Positions 48,501 to 57,406 of a DNA stretch of 64,000 nt are shown piece by piece (the first letter of the stretch is position 1; the number at the start of each line of letters is the position of its first letter). The stretch covers positions 72,001 through 136,000 of the forward strand of contig NC_056420.1 in assembly GCF_905147365.1 (NCBI RefSeq), given 5' to 3'. The translations under genes were made by a program, and so were the position numbers. This DNA is from Aricia agestis (lineage: Eukaryota > Arthropoda > Insecta > Lepidoptera > Lycaenidae). A model generated the notes under the pieces. The model worked only from the letters and a program-made list of their open reading frames with translations, ran no database searches and was not told the DNA's origin.

Positions 48501-49532
48501 ATAATTCGGATACGGTCGGACATTAGTTTTCAATTTCGACTTATGCAATATGCATATGTGATTCACTTCAAGCTACGTATACGGGATGTATTGAGCACAC
48601 CAGATTTCGTCAGGTCGAAAGTTCGGTTCGACTCATAATTCGGATACGGTCGGACACTAGTTTTCAATTTCGACTTATGCAATATGCATATGTGATTCAC
48701 TACAAGCTACGTATACGGGATGTATTGAGCACACCAGTTTTCGTCAGGTCGAAATTTCGGTTCGACTCATAATTCGGATACGGTCGGACACTAGTTTTCA
48801 ATTTCGACTTATGCAATATGCATATGTGATTCACTACATGCTACGTATACGGGATGTATTGAGCACATCAGTTTTCGTCAGGTCGAAAGTTCGGTTCGAC
48901 TCATAATTCGGATACGGTCGGACACTAGTTTTCAATTTCGACTTATGCAATATGCATATGTGATTCACTACAAGCTACGTATACGGGATGTATTGAGCAC
49001 ACCAGATTTCGTCAGGTCGAAAGTTCGGTTCGACTCATAATTCGGATACGGTCGGACACTAGTTTTCAATTTCGACTTATGCAATATGCATATGTGATTC
49101 ACTACAAGCTACGTATACGGGATGTATTGAGCACACCAGATTTCGTCAGGTCGAAAGTTCGGTTCGACTCATAATTCGGATACGGTCGGACACTAGTTTT
49201 CAATTTCGACTTATGCAATATGCATATGTGATTCACTTCAAGCTACGTATACGGGATGTATTGAGCACACCAGATTTCGTCAGGTCGAAAGTTTGGTTCG
49301 ACTCATAATTCGGATACGGTCGGACACTAGTTTTCAATTTCGGCTTATGCAATATGCATATGTGATTCACTACAAGCTACGTATACGGGATGTATTGAAC
49401 ACACCAGATTTCGTCAGGTCGAAAGTTCAGTTCGACTCATAATTCGGATAAGGTCGGACACTAGTTTTCAATTTCGACTTATGCAATTTGCATATGTGAT
49501 TCACTACAAGCTACGTATACGGGATGTATTGA
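45562..49532. repeat. 134-bp satellite array, about 30 copies
   Basis: Repeat starts (CGGTCGGACACTAG) fall at 45,693, 45,830, 45,964, 46,098 and 46,232. The spacing is 134 bp, apart from one 137-bp unit with a three-base insertion. Units contain the near-palindromes ATGCAATATGCATATG and TACGTATACG. Shared variants repeat at three-unit spacing (45,830 and 46,232) and later at about four units, so higher-order amplification occurred. The last unit breaks off at about 49,532. Confidence 0.95.
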
Positions 49533-49830
49533 TCATCCTCTGTTAAAATTAATTTAGGTAACTCTAGATATCATAGTATTTTAAAAGATTTCATAGATAT
49601 TACACGCCCTTCAGGCACACCTGTGGATGTCAAACACAACACAGTTCATTATATAAAGACTACACCAGGACCACCCGTCTTTTGCAACCCTCGCTGATTA
49701 GCGCCTGACAAACTTAAAATAGCCAAGCAAAAATTTGAGCTAATGCTTAATAATGGTACCGCGAGACCCTCTAAAAGCCCATGAGTAGTGGATATATGTA
49801 CGTTCTGGACCACATACCGACTATTGTAAG
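49533..49830 (+). pseudogene. Decayed gypsy-type pol fragment (start of RT)
   Basis: The + strand from about 49,585 encodes DFIDITRPSG, then HYIKTTPGPPVFCNPR, a stop, and LAPDKLKIAKQKFELMLNNG. This is the typical stretch leading into the RT of Ty3/gypsy elements. A stop and a probable base loss (SKSP then TGA) disrupt it. No LTR is seen nearby. It separates the satellite from the Polinton. Confidence 0.8.
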
Positions 49831-50060
49831 AAGATCTCTCTGTTGTGTGTATATGTAATGTGAGTGGTGTTTCATGTTATGTTGGTGGTAGTATAAAATG
49901 GGTAGATTTTTAATGATCACTATCACCCCTGACCAGGTGTATGTGTGTTTTGTGTACTGCGGCGGGGCGGTGCTGCGGCGGTGGTCGGTGCAGCGGCGAG
50001 GGGCTGTTGGTGCTGCGACCTCATGAGCGCTGTGTTGGTTGGTCACAGGGGTGGTGTGTG

Positions 50061-50310
50061 ATGATGTTTTCTTGAATTATTTTAATTAGGCAACCGGAGA
50101 CTGGTTGTGAGGTATTTTTTTATTAATGTAGTTTAATGTGATTGGTGATAAGTGGTTATGGAAGATTCCATAATGTTGTGCTATATATTCATGATGTTTC
50201 CTTAAATTATTTTAATTAGGCAGCCGGAGCCTGGTTGTGAGGTATTTTTTTTATGTGTTTTGTGATAAGTGGTTATGGAAAATTCCGTAATGTTGCGCTA
50301 TATATTCTCA
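50061..50310. repeat. Tandem duplication of about 130 bp near the Polinton left end
   Basis: Two consecutive copies share GATGTTT, AATTATTTTAATTAGGCA, CTGGTTGTGAGGTATTTTT, GTGATAAGTGGTTATGGAA and GCTATATATTC. The second copy starts at 50,191. They could be repeated control elements or part of the terminal repeat. The rest of 49,831-50,670 shows no gene. Confidence 0.85.
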
Positions 50311-50670
50311 GTTTTATGAGGTTGTTTTTAAATGGAATGTTATCAATTATTATTTTATTCATTCTACGCAAAGGAAGTGGGAAAACGATAATGTATCATT
50401 TGTATTGTGAGCATACAATATGAAAAACGTGGACAGTTTTGATTTATGTTGGTTTTGTATGGAAAATGGAAGTTTTCTTATTACATTATCAAAAGGGTAT
50501 GAAAAGATGATGATGTAGTCATATTGTGTAAAAATATGTTTTGATGTATTAGATAAAAATATATATGTGTTTATGATATTGTGTTTGTCGGGGAGTCCTA
50601 TATTTTTTGAAATTACGTTTGGTGATATTAGTTGCAACGTGTTGCAACATAACTCCCACACACGCTAGTA

Positions 50671-50678
50671 TAAAAACA
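50671..50678 (+). promoter_or_regulatory. TATA box candidate for the first Polinton gene
   Basis: TATAAAAA lies 91 bases upstream of the ATG at 50,762 in otherwise unremarkable AT-rich DNA. Confidence 0.45.
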
Positions 50679-50761
50679 ATACATTTGCAAAATGTAGATC
50701 ATTTTAATAACAGTTAATAGACTTGTTGTTGTAAATTGCTATTAATTTCAGTGTAAATATT

Positions 50762-51658
50762 ATGTTATTTACTAGTTTATTACCATGGGTGGTGATGTTG
50801 TACATTCAACGCGAGAACAGTACAGATATTATGGTGGTGAGAAACATTTCAAAGTCAGTAAATGAAGATTTGTTGAATTTATGCAATAACAATTATTGGT
50901 ATGTAAAGAATGTAACACTTTTCGAAGCGAATGGTGCTTTGATAAGAGACTGGTTGATAAAGTTCTATCTTTATGAAGATGTTGCTCGAGATGATGGACA
51001 TTTTTCTCCCCTCAAACACCCCATTATCGTGAGTAGTTTTCATCGTCGTTGTAATCATCATTATAATCGTTTTCATCATGGAGCACATTCGTGTGACAAG
51101 AAAACTCATCAGAGGAGTATACGAATATGTAATGATGAACATGTATTATTATTATATAAATTAGAAGTTGTGAGATTTATTGATACTAATAATAACTCTC
51201 GAAACAAGCGAAGTGGTAATATGCGGAAAACGAATACTCTACAGCAGTCATGGACCTCTGATATGTTCGAGCAGACATTCAAAGATGACAAAGGATTGGA
51301 GATTAATGTAAAGGTGGCTAGATTTGATCCTAATCATATTCACAAAAATAATAGTAACCATCGAAAGAAGTTGAATATGAGTAGTGGAGCAACAGCTAAT
51401 GATGTGGTACGTGAGGAATTAACAACAACTATAGCAACATCATCAATAACCCCCCTTAATAAGACGTCTCCTTTAACGACAACACCATCACCAACAACAA
51501 CATCATCAACAACATTTGCTCCTTTAAGTGAAAAATGTATGCAATATAAGACAATAATTGAAGGTGTTATCCATTGGAGCTATGATGAATGGGAAAAAAT
51601 AAAAAAGGGACACATAACTGATGGTGAATGTAGTCACAAAATACCATTAAAAATTTAA
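50762..51658 (+). CDS. Unknown Polinton protein, 298 aa, possibly secreted
   Basis: I do not recognise the family. The N-terminus (MLFTSLLPWVVMLYI) is hydrophobic and could be a signal peptide or anchor. The middle has His/Cys-rich patches (FHRRCNHHYNRFHHG). Residues about 220-265 are a Thr/Ser/Pro-rich, mucin-like stretch, and two further cysteines lie near the end. No second membrane segment is seen. The layout would suit a surface or secreted glycoprotein, but this is inference only. Confidence 0.6.
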   Translation: MLFTSLLPWVVMLYIQRENSTDIMVVRNISKSVNEDLLNLCNNNYWYVKNVTLFEANGALIRDWLIKFYLYEDVARDDGHFSPLKHPIIVSSFHRRCNHHYNRFHHGAHSCDKKTHQRSIRICNDEHVLLLYKLEVVRFIDTNNNSRNKRSGNMRKTNTLQQSWTSDMFEQTFKDDKGLEINVKVARFDPNHIHKNNSNHRKKLNMSSGATANDVVREELTTTIATSSITPLNKTSPLTTTPSPTTTSSTTFAPLSEKCMQYKTIIEGVIHWSYDEWEKIKKGHITDGECSHKIPLKI

Positions 51659-51760
51659 TTAACATGAAAGATGATGTCACTGGAAGTGGTTTTGAATCGT
51701 GAACATTTGTTATTATCACTTGGTGGTTTGACCTTTAAAAAGTTGTAGAGCTATTTCAAC

Positions 51761-51769
51761 TATAAATAG
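51761..51769 (+). promoter_or_regulatory. TATA box candidate for the spliced gene
   Basis: TATAAATAG lies 138 bases upstream of the ATG at 51,899, after the end of the preceding gene. Confidence 0.55.
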
Positions 51770-51898
51770 TGCCAACTAGTCTGTTTCAAATTACATTCAA
51801 CCAACCACAGTGTACCGAGCAGTCAAACTAGTGAGCAGCAAGAGTAAATATTTTTTATTGTGAGTATAAATAAAAAGTTTTATTTCAATATATCAAAA

Positions 51899-52683
51899 AT
51901 GTCTAAATGTGAAGAAGCTCTACAAAAATTAAATAATTACAATAAGACATGGAAGAAATTGGAAAATCTAGAGATAAACATTCCATATAAAATTAGAAGA
52001 GCTTTCAAACTACCATCGAAGTTTCACCCCGAAACTATGCAGACAGTGCTACATCTCGAAAATGGATATTTAATCTCACTTCCATCGAGGTATAACGATG
52101 TTGAAGAGGATATTTTCAACATTCTCAACCAGGGTGTATATATTACAAACAGGGGTCGGGAGGGTAATACGTGGGCAATAACTTTCTCCATGTAACTTTC
52201 TCCATGTAACGAATAAGAAGAGAAAAATGTTTTTATTTTTTGTATTGCAGTGTAAATCCCGACGAGACTCCTCTCAATAATATGATATTAACATCAAAAA
52301 CATCACATGAGGATTGTAAAAGCATATGGATCAATATTTTATCAATCAACAAGTTGCTAAAGCTGTGGGATCGTTCAATCCCATGTACAAAATTATTTGA
52401 AGACGTGAATAGATTACTGTACACTGGATATGAGAGGAGTGGGTTCAGTGATGATGGTATTTTCACGATAATACAATTTTGGGGAGATATCACCAATTAC
52501 CTCGATGAAAGAGCGAATGGTATAAACGTTGACTATAAAGAGTGGTTGGAGTTGGTGAGTGAAGTGCCAACAGAGGTTTTCGAAAGGTACAACCCACCGT
52601 TAGTTGATAGAGTATCCATAGAACTTTTAAACTATTTAATATGTGCTATTGCTAGCAACTGTGGTGTAACCTCGGTATTATAG
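51899..52683 (+). CDS. Unknown Polinton protein, predicted two-exon gene, 206 aa
   Basis: Exon 1 is 51,899-52,089 (start MSKCEEALQK). Exon 2 is 52,251-52,683. The donor AG|GTATAA and the acceptor TTTTTTGTATTGCAG|TG fit consensus well, and joining keeps the reading frame (63 codons plus two bases, then one base). Exon 2 has no ATG near its start, which supports splicing. Unspliced, exon 1 would read on to a stop at 52,195, giving a 98-residue protein. The family is not recognised; the second exon is rich in acidic and aromatic residues. The splice is a prediction from sequence alone. Confidence 0.6.
52090..52250 (+). other. Predicted 161-nt intron
   Basis: It begins GTATAA and ends in a T-rich tract with TTGCAG. 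Within it AACTTTCTCCATGT occurs twice in tandem (52,181-52,208). Confidence 0.55.
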
Positions 52684-52747
52684 ACTGTGTTTTAGACTGT
52701 GCTTTAGACTGTGCTATAAACTGTGTGATTTAGACTGTGCAATATTA
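52680..52747 (+). repeat. TTTAGACTGTG short repeats after the spliced gene
   Basis: About five imperfect copies of TTTAGACTGTG(C/T) follow directly after the stop codon. They probably lie in the 3' UTR. Confidence 0.7.
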
Positions 52748-52809
52748 TTGGTTAAGCGATTATATTGTTTTTTATATCTGTGTTTGCTTCAATATTGATA
52801 AATACTAAT

Positions 52810-53364
52810 ATGGAGGTTGATATAAGGTATATTATTGATATTGATGGCTTCCCCCTTAAAAGCGACATATATTATAAAGAGGTTGGGGTGTATGATATGT
52901 GGACTGGGGTGGTGCACCTGCACCATATTAAATTACCCATGTGGTTTCTCCATTCACAGAAAAGTAGGGAAATCGCATTCTGTGAACGTAATGTTCACGG
53001 ATTACCATTCCAAAATGTTAACGGGGATATAACCAAGGAAGATTTAGTGGAGCGTTTGCACACCCTAGATCCAAATAAAGAGTATTTATGGGCGTATAAG
53101 GGGGGCACAGTAGAAAAAAAATTATTATCAGCATTGGGTTTTAGACACATAAACATCGAAACATTCGGCTGCCCCAAAGTGGAGATGGTGATGGTGGAAT
53201 TAATGCGGTATGGTAATTATCCAAAATTAACAAACTGTAATCGCCATACCAAGTTCTCACCATATTCCGCGTCATCAAAGAGAAGTTGTCACTGCAGCGG
53301 GGTTGAGGTTGAAGCTTTCGGTATGTGGCTAAAGGCCAATGTTGATAAAGTTAAAAAAATATAA
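52810..53364 (+). CDS. Polinton protein, possible RNase H-fold nuclease relative, 184 aa
   Basis: The start is the first ATG at 52,810 (MEVDIRYIIDIDGFPLK). The order of motifs is IIDIDGF...KEVG near the N-terminus, CERNVHG, LWAYKGGTVEKKLL, NIETFGCPKVE, CNRH and HCSGVEVEAFGMWL. It recalls a family I have seen in insect Polintons that looks like a DEDD-type exonuclease with added Cys/His residues. The resemblance is to pattern only, and the catalytic residues cannot be assigned with certainty. The gene ends before a convergent integrase gene. Confidence 0.55.
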   Translation: MEVDIRYIIDIDGFPLKSDIYYKEVGVYDMWTGVVHLHHIKLPMWFLHSQKSREIAFCERNVHGLPFQNVNGDITKEDLVERLHTLDPNKEYLWAYKGGTVEKKLLSALGFRHINIETFGCPKVEMVMVELMRYGNYPKLTNCNRHTKFSPYSASSKRSCHCSGVEVEAFGMWLKANVDKVKKI

Positions 53365-53373
53365 AACTTATTA

Positions 53374-53912
53374 TTAGGATTAAGAAAAAAAATGTACTCT
53401 ATTAATAAAAACATAATTGTGATATGTATATTATGCAAAGTAGGTTAAAATTGGGGGTGGGTAACTTTAATAAAATGTACTTGGATAAAGATTATTGTAA
53501 TTGTTTTAAAAAAGAAAATAATAAAAAAAATATTATTATATCCTTTTTTGTTTTTAATAATTGTATATTGAAAATGATTATTATAATATTGTGTGGGGTG
53601 GGTTAATGTAGTACGTATGCTTTTAAAAATATAAAATAAATTAGGATTAAGAAAAAAATGTAGTCTATTAATAAAACATAATTGTGAAAGTAGGTTAAAA
53701 TTGGGGGTGGGTAACTTTAATAAAATGTACTAGGATAAAGATTATTGTAATTGTTGTAAAAAAGAAAATAATAAAAAATGTGTAAGCATTGAAAAAAATG
53801 ATTATTATATCCTTTTTTGTTTTTAATAATTGTATATTGAAAATGATTATTATAATATTGTATGTAGTAGGGTTAATGTAGTACGTGTGCTTTTAAAATA
53901 TAAAATAATAAA
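53374..53912. repeat. Tandem duplication of 267 bp between convergent genes
   Basis: TTAGGATTAAGAAAAAAA starts at 53,374 and again at 53,641. The two copies agree over nearly their whole length (GTAGGTTAAAATTGGGGGTG, TCCTTTTTTGTTTTTAATAA and others) apart from small indels. There is no convincing gene; the interval is probably a transcription-end region for the genes on both sides. Confidence 0.88.
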
Positions 53913-53918
53913 ACGTTA

Positions 53919-54845
53919 TTAATTTATTTTGTTTTCTTTATTGATCCAACTAGTTGTATTCAAACCGAACCATTTCACGAGTACTTTATCACCTTTTTTC
54001 TTCAACACTTTCTCCACTAGATAGACATCGGGATATTTAACTTTTTGTAGTTCTTTTTCATAGAATGAACCCAGTATAGGTTGCTTTTGGTCATCTTGCA
54101 ACTGATAGGTAACTGGGTTGGTGTTATTCACTTTCACAATTTGAAATATTTCCGAACTCCAATTGCCAGTGTATCCTTTGGAAAAACACGATTTATATTT
54201 ACTAATTCTTACATAATCGTGACATTTAAATTTAGCTTTACCACGAACCTTGATAAAATTGTAAACATTAGATAATAAGGCATTGGCATTAGTATGATTC
54301 ACATTCACTGGGGCAAGCCCGATTGTGCGATGTATTTTGTTGTTATATTTTTTCATGACATCGTATAGTACATGATCAATCCATGTATAAGAACCATTAA
54401 AAGTAAATTGTTGCCAAATCCAATTCTTAATAGTTCTAATAAATCTCTCCACAATAGACGCTTTCATAGGGCTGTATGTAGAGTAGTGATGTATACCAAA
54501 CTTTCCCATTAACGCTTGAAATTTCCCATTGAAAAACTCACGTCCATCGTCTGATTGAATATTTTTCGGTTTTCTATTGAGATTGTTGTTGAGTAGAGCT
54601 TGCATGGCTCGTGTTACATCCTCAGCCGATTTACTTTTCACCGGTTGAGCCCACGCGTATTTGGAAAAGGTATCAATACACGCTAAAATGTACTTAAAAC
54701 CCTTGTTATATTTTGAATACTTTTGCATATCTATCAAATCAATCTGCCAGGTGTCATCGAGACCTTTTTGTACGAATCGTCTCCTTGGAAACTTTTTGTT
54801 AGCATTCTTATGAATTTCCTTAACGACCTGCCATTTTAAACTCAT
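53919..54845 (-). CDS. Polinton integrase (retroviral-type DDE) with chromodomain, 308 aa
   Basis: It joins the element to host DNA. The DDE core has WQIDLIDM (D36), QSDDGREF (D99) and ASIVERF (E133). Further core motifs such as YAWAQPVKSKSAEDV fit the retroviral rve fold. The C-terminus (about 274-303, YLVEKVLKKKGDKVLVKWFG) is a chromodomain, which may steer integration to particular chromatin. The N-terminal HHCC zinc finger of retroviral integrases is not visible. The gene is complete and transcribed opposite to the structural genes, first of four minus-strand genes. Confidence 0.95.
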   Translation of the reverse strand: MSLKWQVVKEIHKNANKKFPRRRFVQKGLDDTWQIDLIDMQKYSKYNKGFKYILACIDTFSKYAWAQPVKSKSAEDVTRAMQALLNNNLNRKPKNIQSDDGREFFNGKFQALMGKFGIHHYSTYSPMKASIVERFIRTIKNWIWQQFTFNGSYTWIDHVLYDVMKKYNNKIHRTIGLAPVNVNHTNANALLSNVYNFIKVRGKAKFKCHDYVRISKYKSCFSKGYTGNWSSEIFQIVKVNNTNPVTYQLQDDQKQPILGSFYEKELQKVKYPDVYLVEKVLKKKGDKVLVKWFGLNTTSWINKENKIN

Positions 54846-54896
54846 AATATTTTTATTATACTACTTTATAACTAGGTTTTAGAGTGTTCTCGTCGG

Positions 54897-55412
54897 TTAA
54901 TTGGTTAAATTATGTGATGGATCTTCAGGTTTGTAGACGTTTTTCTTCTTAGGATTTTGAGCTGTTTGAGATTTAGAATTGACTTCCTTAGAGGTCTTGA
55001 AGTTTTTACGTGAGGACAACGATGATGACGACAACGATGATGATGACGAGGATGTTGATAATGGTGATTCTTGAGGATTATTAGATGTCTTTTTGGGATT
55101 TTTATTTATTTGAGGTTTAGAATTCGCTTCCGGTGGGGTTTTTAAATTTTTTCGTAATATTTCTTGAAAATAATTGACCTTCGCTGTGATGTCCTCACAC
55201 TGTTGATTGAGTTTTTTAATTTTAGACAAACAAAAGACTGTGGCCTCATCCAATTGAGCTTTTATAATCACATCGTTTTTTTGTATACCTTTACTAACAT
55301 TTCTTAAGAGTCGTTTTTTAAAGTCCACTTGTCTACTATCGAAACGTAAAGTTTTTATTGATCTCTGACTCAACTTGGTATGTAAATGACGTCCAAACTT
55401 ATTGATAGACAT
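54897..55412 (-). CDS. Unknown Polinton protein, coiled coil plus Ser/Lys-rich tail, 171 aa
   Basis: The N-terminus MSINKFGRHLH resembles the beginning of several hypothetical Polinton proteins as I remember them. Residues about 45-95 are likely alpha-helical (QLDEATVFCLSKIKKLNQQC). The rest is low-complexity, with serine runs and Lys/Pro/Asn repeats (a related segment occurs twice: RKNLKTPPEANSKPQ and RKNFKTSKEVNSKSQ). Function unknown; a minor virion component is possible. Confidence 0.65.
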   Translation of the reverse strand: MSINKFGRHLHTKLSQRSIKTLRFDSRQVDFKKRLLRNVSKGIQKNDVIIKAQLDEATVFCLSKIKKLNQQCEDITAKVNYFQEILRKNLKTPPEANSKPQINKNPKKTSNNPQESPLSTSSSSSSLSSSSLSSRKNFKTSKEVNSKSQTAQNPKKKNVYKPEDPSHNLTN

Positions 55413-55493
55413 AATTATAATAAAGATGTGATTAAATTTATTTTTTTATATACACTCAATGGGGAGTATAATTATTAACAACTAGAGGGTTGG

Positions 55494-56543
55494 TTATTGG
55501 TGGGGTGGTTCTATTATATTGGCCTCCACTAGTTCTTCAATTATTGCAATAATCTCATTACCATGAATGGTGTTTCCGGCGTTTTGGGAAGCTATGAGTA
55601 AACGTAATCGATCCACAAGTTCATTGGGATCGTCCCAATATTTGAAGTCTGTATTAGGATAGTACTTTTTAAGTGAGAGGTCTGTAATTGATGGTGGTGG
55701 TAACGAGGAGAATGATGACGAGTTCACTAAGCATCCTCGTCCAATGGGTGCGGACGAGGAGAGGCTTTTTATATATTTAGTATATTTGAAACTCTTATCG
55801 CCCTGTATCTGACCATTTTTCGAGAAATTACGTCGGTGTGCGTTTGTCATTGTAATTATTTTATAGTAGTTGCGACTATCCTCGGCTTCAATGAGATGGG
55901 TGTTGGGTTCTTTCTTGAACAAGAGCTCCATCAACCCCGGTGTATATTGAAATTTTTCGTTTTGTACAGTGAAATGCTCTTTGCCCAATTTGAGAAAACT
56001 ATCACCCACGCGATATCCTTCGGGAGTAAAGTAAACACCAAACGGTACTTTTTTTATCTTATTGATAACATTGTTATCTATATAGATTTTTGCTAAGCGG
56101 TGGATGTCTTCTTCTTCTTCATATTTAGATAATTCTTTTGAATCATCCTCAATATTTTCACGCTTTATCAAACTATCAGCATCTTCAAAATCATCTGTAT
56201 CATCACTAGCATCATCATCATCATCATCCGTGAATTGCTTACTGGTGGATAATTTCACACCATCCTGCACGTCCTGTTGCTGTGCCTTAACTGATTTTCT
56301 CTTTCTTTTGTTTTCTTTACGGTTGTTGGCGGTGTTATTTAATTGAATTTCATTGAGAAGAGTGTTCAAGGGTTGTGTGATTGGTTGAAATGTTTCTTGC
56401 AGGCTCGATGTGAGCTCAGCTCTACCCTCATTTAATGACTTGATTTTCTTTTTTACCGATTTAACCGAATCAACTAGTTTTCTTTTGAGCTGCTTATCAC
56501 CAAAGATTTGTGGTGGTTGTGATGACGACGTGATGGTGTCCAT
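55494..56543 (-). CDS. Conserved Polinton protein (DUF8207-like), 349 aa
   Basis: The N-terminal half is charged, with an Asp run (DDDDDD) and basic patches (RKENKRKRKS). The C-terminus has YWDDPNELVDRLRLLIASQ and a helix ending EELVEANIIEP. This ending is typical of a protein widespread in invertebrate Polintons and, as far as I recall, catalogued as DUF8207. Also typical are GVYFTPEG and LMELLF. Its biochemical role is unknown. It lies between the ATPase and the coiled-coil gene on the same strand. Confidence 0.75.
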   Translation of the reverse strand: MDTITSSSQPPQIFGDKQLKRKLVDSVKSVKKKIKSLNEGRAELTSSLQETFQPITQPLNTLLNEIQLNNTANNRKENKRKRKSVKAQQQDVQDGVKLSTSKQFTDDDDDDASDDTDDFEDADSLIKRENIEDDSKELSKYEEEEDIHRLAKIYIDNNVINKIKKVPFGVYFTPEGYRVGDSFLKLGKEHFTVQNEKFQYTPGLMELLFKKEPNTHLIEAEDSRNYYKIITMTNAHRRNFSKNGQIQGDKSFKYTKYIKSLSSSAPIGRGCLVNSSSFSSLPPPSITDLSLKKYYPNTDFKYWDDPNELVDRLRLLIASQNAGNTIHGNEIIAIIEELVEANIIEPPHQ

Positions 56544-56608
56544 TGTGGAATGTAAATGGTTTCATTATGACAAGTGCTTATATTATTATTTGTAATATCG
56601 TGAGTATT

Positions 56609-57310
56609 CTACAGAGTAATATAATCATCAAAACCTCTTCGATATCGACCCTTATTCATCTCATCATCTTTACTAATCACTATAAACCCATATTTATCAC
56701 TCCAGCATACTTTACACATTTGTAAAAACACATCCCACGACATATCAGTATTAATGTGATCATCGTAAGCATGACGTAGATTCATTTCATCCTGTTTAAA
56801 AAGTATAATAAAATTAGCATTATCCCTCACCAGCTGTTTGGGTATTTTGCTGTACGTTTGACACAGATAAAAACAATCAATTCCCTTATGTCTCCCCATA
56901 GAGAAATGTAAGCGTATTGGTTCTTGATTTTCCATCGACACATCGTCGAACACTATAACACTATTAAACTCTATCTCTTCCGGTGAGGACACTTCACTCT
57001 TATCCGAGGACATGTAGAAATTAACTTCAGGTACATGGTTGAGTACTTGCTTTAAAAATTGATATTTCGGTTGATTGAGTGATTTTGAATACAAGTAGAT
57101 ATTTTCAAATATTAGGCCTTTAGGCTCAAGCAATAAGGTTAATAATAGGTTAGTTTTACCACATCCAGACGGACCACACACCAAACAACGTATACTGTTG
57201 GGTAACAGCTCACTATGTCTATATTTTCTACAATAATTATCAATATCGTTTTCCGATTTTATATCCCAACCTTTCACTGATAAGTGGGACGACTGCTTCT
57301 TGAATTTCAT
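56609..57310 (-). CDS. Packaging ATPase (FtsK/HerA type), 233 aa
   Basis: It is expected to pump the element's DNA into capsids. Walker A is GPSGCGKT and Walker B VIVFDDVSM. Downstream RKGID-like residues (GRHKGIDCFYLCQTY) fit the Polinton/adintovirus ATPase. The start at 57,310 (MKFKKQSS) is preferred. An upstream in-frame ATG at 57,352 would add 14 residues (MCLSPPTHTC...). The gene is divergent from the PLA2/PX gene with fewer than 100 bases between them, so they may share a control region. Confidence 0.93.
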   Translation of the reverse strand: MKFKKQSSHLSVKGWDIKSENDIDNYCRKYRHSELLPNSIRCLVCGPSGCGKTNLLLTLLLEPKGLIFENIYLYSKSLNQPKYQFLKQVLNHVPEVNFYMSSDKSEVSSPEEIEFNSVIVFDDVSMENQEPIRLHFSMGRHKGIDCFYLCQTYSKIPKQLVRDNANFIILFKQDEMNLRHAYDDHINTDMSWDVFLQMCKVCWSDKYGFIVISKDDEMNKGRYRRGFDDYITL

Positions 57311-57406
57311 TCTGTTGAGAGTACACGTGTGGGTGGGGGGTGAGAGACACAACCTTAATAATAATAACAGTAGTAATAATAATACTTATATTAACTAACA
57401 ATCAAA

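Noticed and set aside
45562..49532. Repeat array considered as CRISPR-like
   Set aside because: Units are contiguous 134-bp satellite copies without unique spacers, in an insect subtelomere.
49785..49860. Exact left terminus of the Polinton
   Set aside because: AGTAGTGG at 49,784 could be an AG-type end, but it may equally be decayed gypsy sequence. Without the right terminal repeat I could not decide.
49771..50046. 91-codon minus-strand frame between gypsy remnant and Polinton genes
   Set aside because: No recognisable domain, low complexity, and it overlaps the gypsy remnant and a GC-rich patch. Not enough evidence for a gene.
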